From contig JAZARR010000088.1 of assembly GCA_037389465.1 (NCBI GenBank), forward strand, positions 3,906,001 through 3,970,000: 64,000 nt of DNA, in the 5' to 3' direction. The position numbers were made by a program, and so were the translations under genes. The notes beneath the pieces were generated by a model. It worked only from the letters and a program-made list of their open reading frames with translations. It was not told where the DNA came from and made no database searches. Positions 62,621 through 64,000 of the stretch are shown here, in pieces. Every line of letters begins with the position of its first letter. Within the stretch, counting starts at the first letter, position 1. This DNA comes from Baylisascaris procyonis. Its lineage: Eukaryota; Nematoda; Chromadorea; Rhabditida; Ascarididae.

Positions 62621-64000
62621 TCGAAATTATCTACTTCATTAATTTGAATTTGAACATTTATTTACATTTAGCATTCAATAGCTACCCAAATCGAACAACC
62701 GCATTCTTAGAACGCTATAAATCATATGACTACCCATTCAACACAGTGATTTAATTCATTGAAAATACGAAGTATAGTTGAGTAAATCAAGTACCTCATG
62801 AAGAATATAGTGTTAAGAGCTGAAAGAAAAGGCGATGAAATATTAGAGAGTGATCTCGTCTAAACTGCTTCAGAATCGAAGAAAAAAAAAACAATGGAAC
62901 AATTCGTTATTCATTATAAGTCATAATATAATTAAACAATATGTATGTAGCATCTTAGGCAAAAATCTCATTTAGTATTCTAGTGATGATATTAATTTAC
63001 TCATTGCAAACGTGATGAATGCATTGATGATGATAGAAAAAATTACAGTAAATGAATTTGGCAAAAAAAAGAAATTTTTTTTTTCATTAGATATAACAAT
63101 AGAATTGGAATCATCAATGATGACAGAGTGAAGATAAACGTACAATATCATCGATGAAGAAACAAGCTTAAGCAAAGTGAGTTGAAAATTGTGGGAGTGG
63201 AAAATATTAGTTGAAGTAAACGAACAACGAAATATTGCATTCATTGAAAACGGAATTCGATCGCAATAGTAAAAACGCGATATTCAAAGAATTTTTCAAG
63301 TACAAACTAAGGGCAAACGCAAACGTCAGTCATCACATACTACCAAATATATCCATTCGTTAGTAAGAATTACATTAGACGGAGGCGAATTTGAATGAAT
63401 AGAACATAAATTACGCTATGAATAAACGTAAAGAGGTTTTACTAATATTTTTGTGAAATTTTCTACGCAAAAAAAAGCAAGAGCGATTTGTTGTAATAAA
63501 CATACCTAAATATCTAAATATCTTAAATTACTATTCTTTTTTTTTTTTTTAAATATAAAATGCGCTCTTTGCAATACTCATTGTCGTACACATATCTCCG
63601 AATCAATTCAACGAAGCATAGAGAAACACCTCAGAGTGAGAAAAAAAAAAGAACATTCGTAAGACTTGAGTAACGTTACGACATTAATAATCTTAATTGG
63701 GATTATAGAGGTTTCGCTAAACAATTGCTTTAGGTCACTTGAATTTACTAGTGGATGCAAAGTTTTATTGAATTGAACACTGCAGTATTTCATACAGCAA
63801 TATGATGCTACATGTACAGCAGCATGAATGTGCGAACAAATTACTTTACTTGTCACAATAGTGTAAGACTATGTCAGACTTCAATTAAAATTCTACGCAA
63901 ATGTAAACTTTCAAAGAAACGATTAACTTTCAATTTTGCGAACATTGCATTGCTCTCCAACCATATGAGTGCAAACGAAAGAGAGAAAATAACAGTGAAA
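62621..64000. other. right edge, no gene recognised
   Basis: AT-rich with A/T runs. The open stretches on the minus strand (62972-63244, 63608-63856) are hydrophobic or T-rich without splice sites or domains. Confidence 0.45.

Overview
This 64 kb window is AT-rich nuclear DNA from a nematode. Evidence for this: many short exons bounded by TTTCAG/TTTTAG acceptors, strong acceptors within about 25 bases of several start codons (the pattern left by spliced-leader trans-splicing), closely spaced same-strand genes, and proteins typical of nematodes (a fatty-acid elongase, a cysteine PHGPx-type glutathione peroxidase, a peptide-receptor-like GPCR). Introns run from about 80 bp to several kb, longer than is usual in Caenorhabditis. 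The species cannot be told from the sequence. All gene models were built by hand from reading frame, splice sites and intron phase, with no alignment.

Layout. 1.1-6.1 kb (+): ELOVL6-type elongase, 5 exons, first intron with a GC donor. 7.1-14.3 kb (-): helical-repeat (HEAT-like) protein in 10 exons. Only 284 nt upstream of it on the same strand (14.6-18.3 kb) is a second helical protein in 7 exons, so the pair is probably an operon or the product of a gene split. 22.4-25.0 kb (-): glutathione peroxidase with two in-frame starts, the longer one adding a mitochondrial-type presequence. 27.1-33.8 kb (-): RBM28/Nop4-like nucleolar protein with three RRMs. 35.1-35.6 kb (-): decayed 3' end of a non-LTR retrotransposon. 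37.2-45.5 kb (-): seven-transmembrane receptor, six recognisable coding exons. 48.07-53.45 kb (+): complete Ty3/Gypsy LTR retrotransposon with LTRs that look identical, a 5-bp target duplication and one uninterrupted 1472-codon gag-pol frame. It is the youngest and most GC-rich feature here. 53.5-60.6 kb: no convincing gene. 60.6-62.6 kb: three weak coding candidates, one of them antisense inside the intron of another.

The host genes do not form one pathway. They are lipid elongation in the ER, hydroperoxide detoxification, ribosome biogenesis, a signalling receptor, and two unassigned helical-repeat proteins. I found no CRISPR array, rRNA or intact tRNA. The points most worth following up are the apparently new LTR insertion with duplicated modules inside its LTR, the split pair of helical-repeat genes, the dual-start peroxidase, and the nested small candidates near 61 kb.
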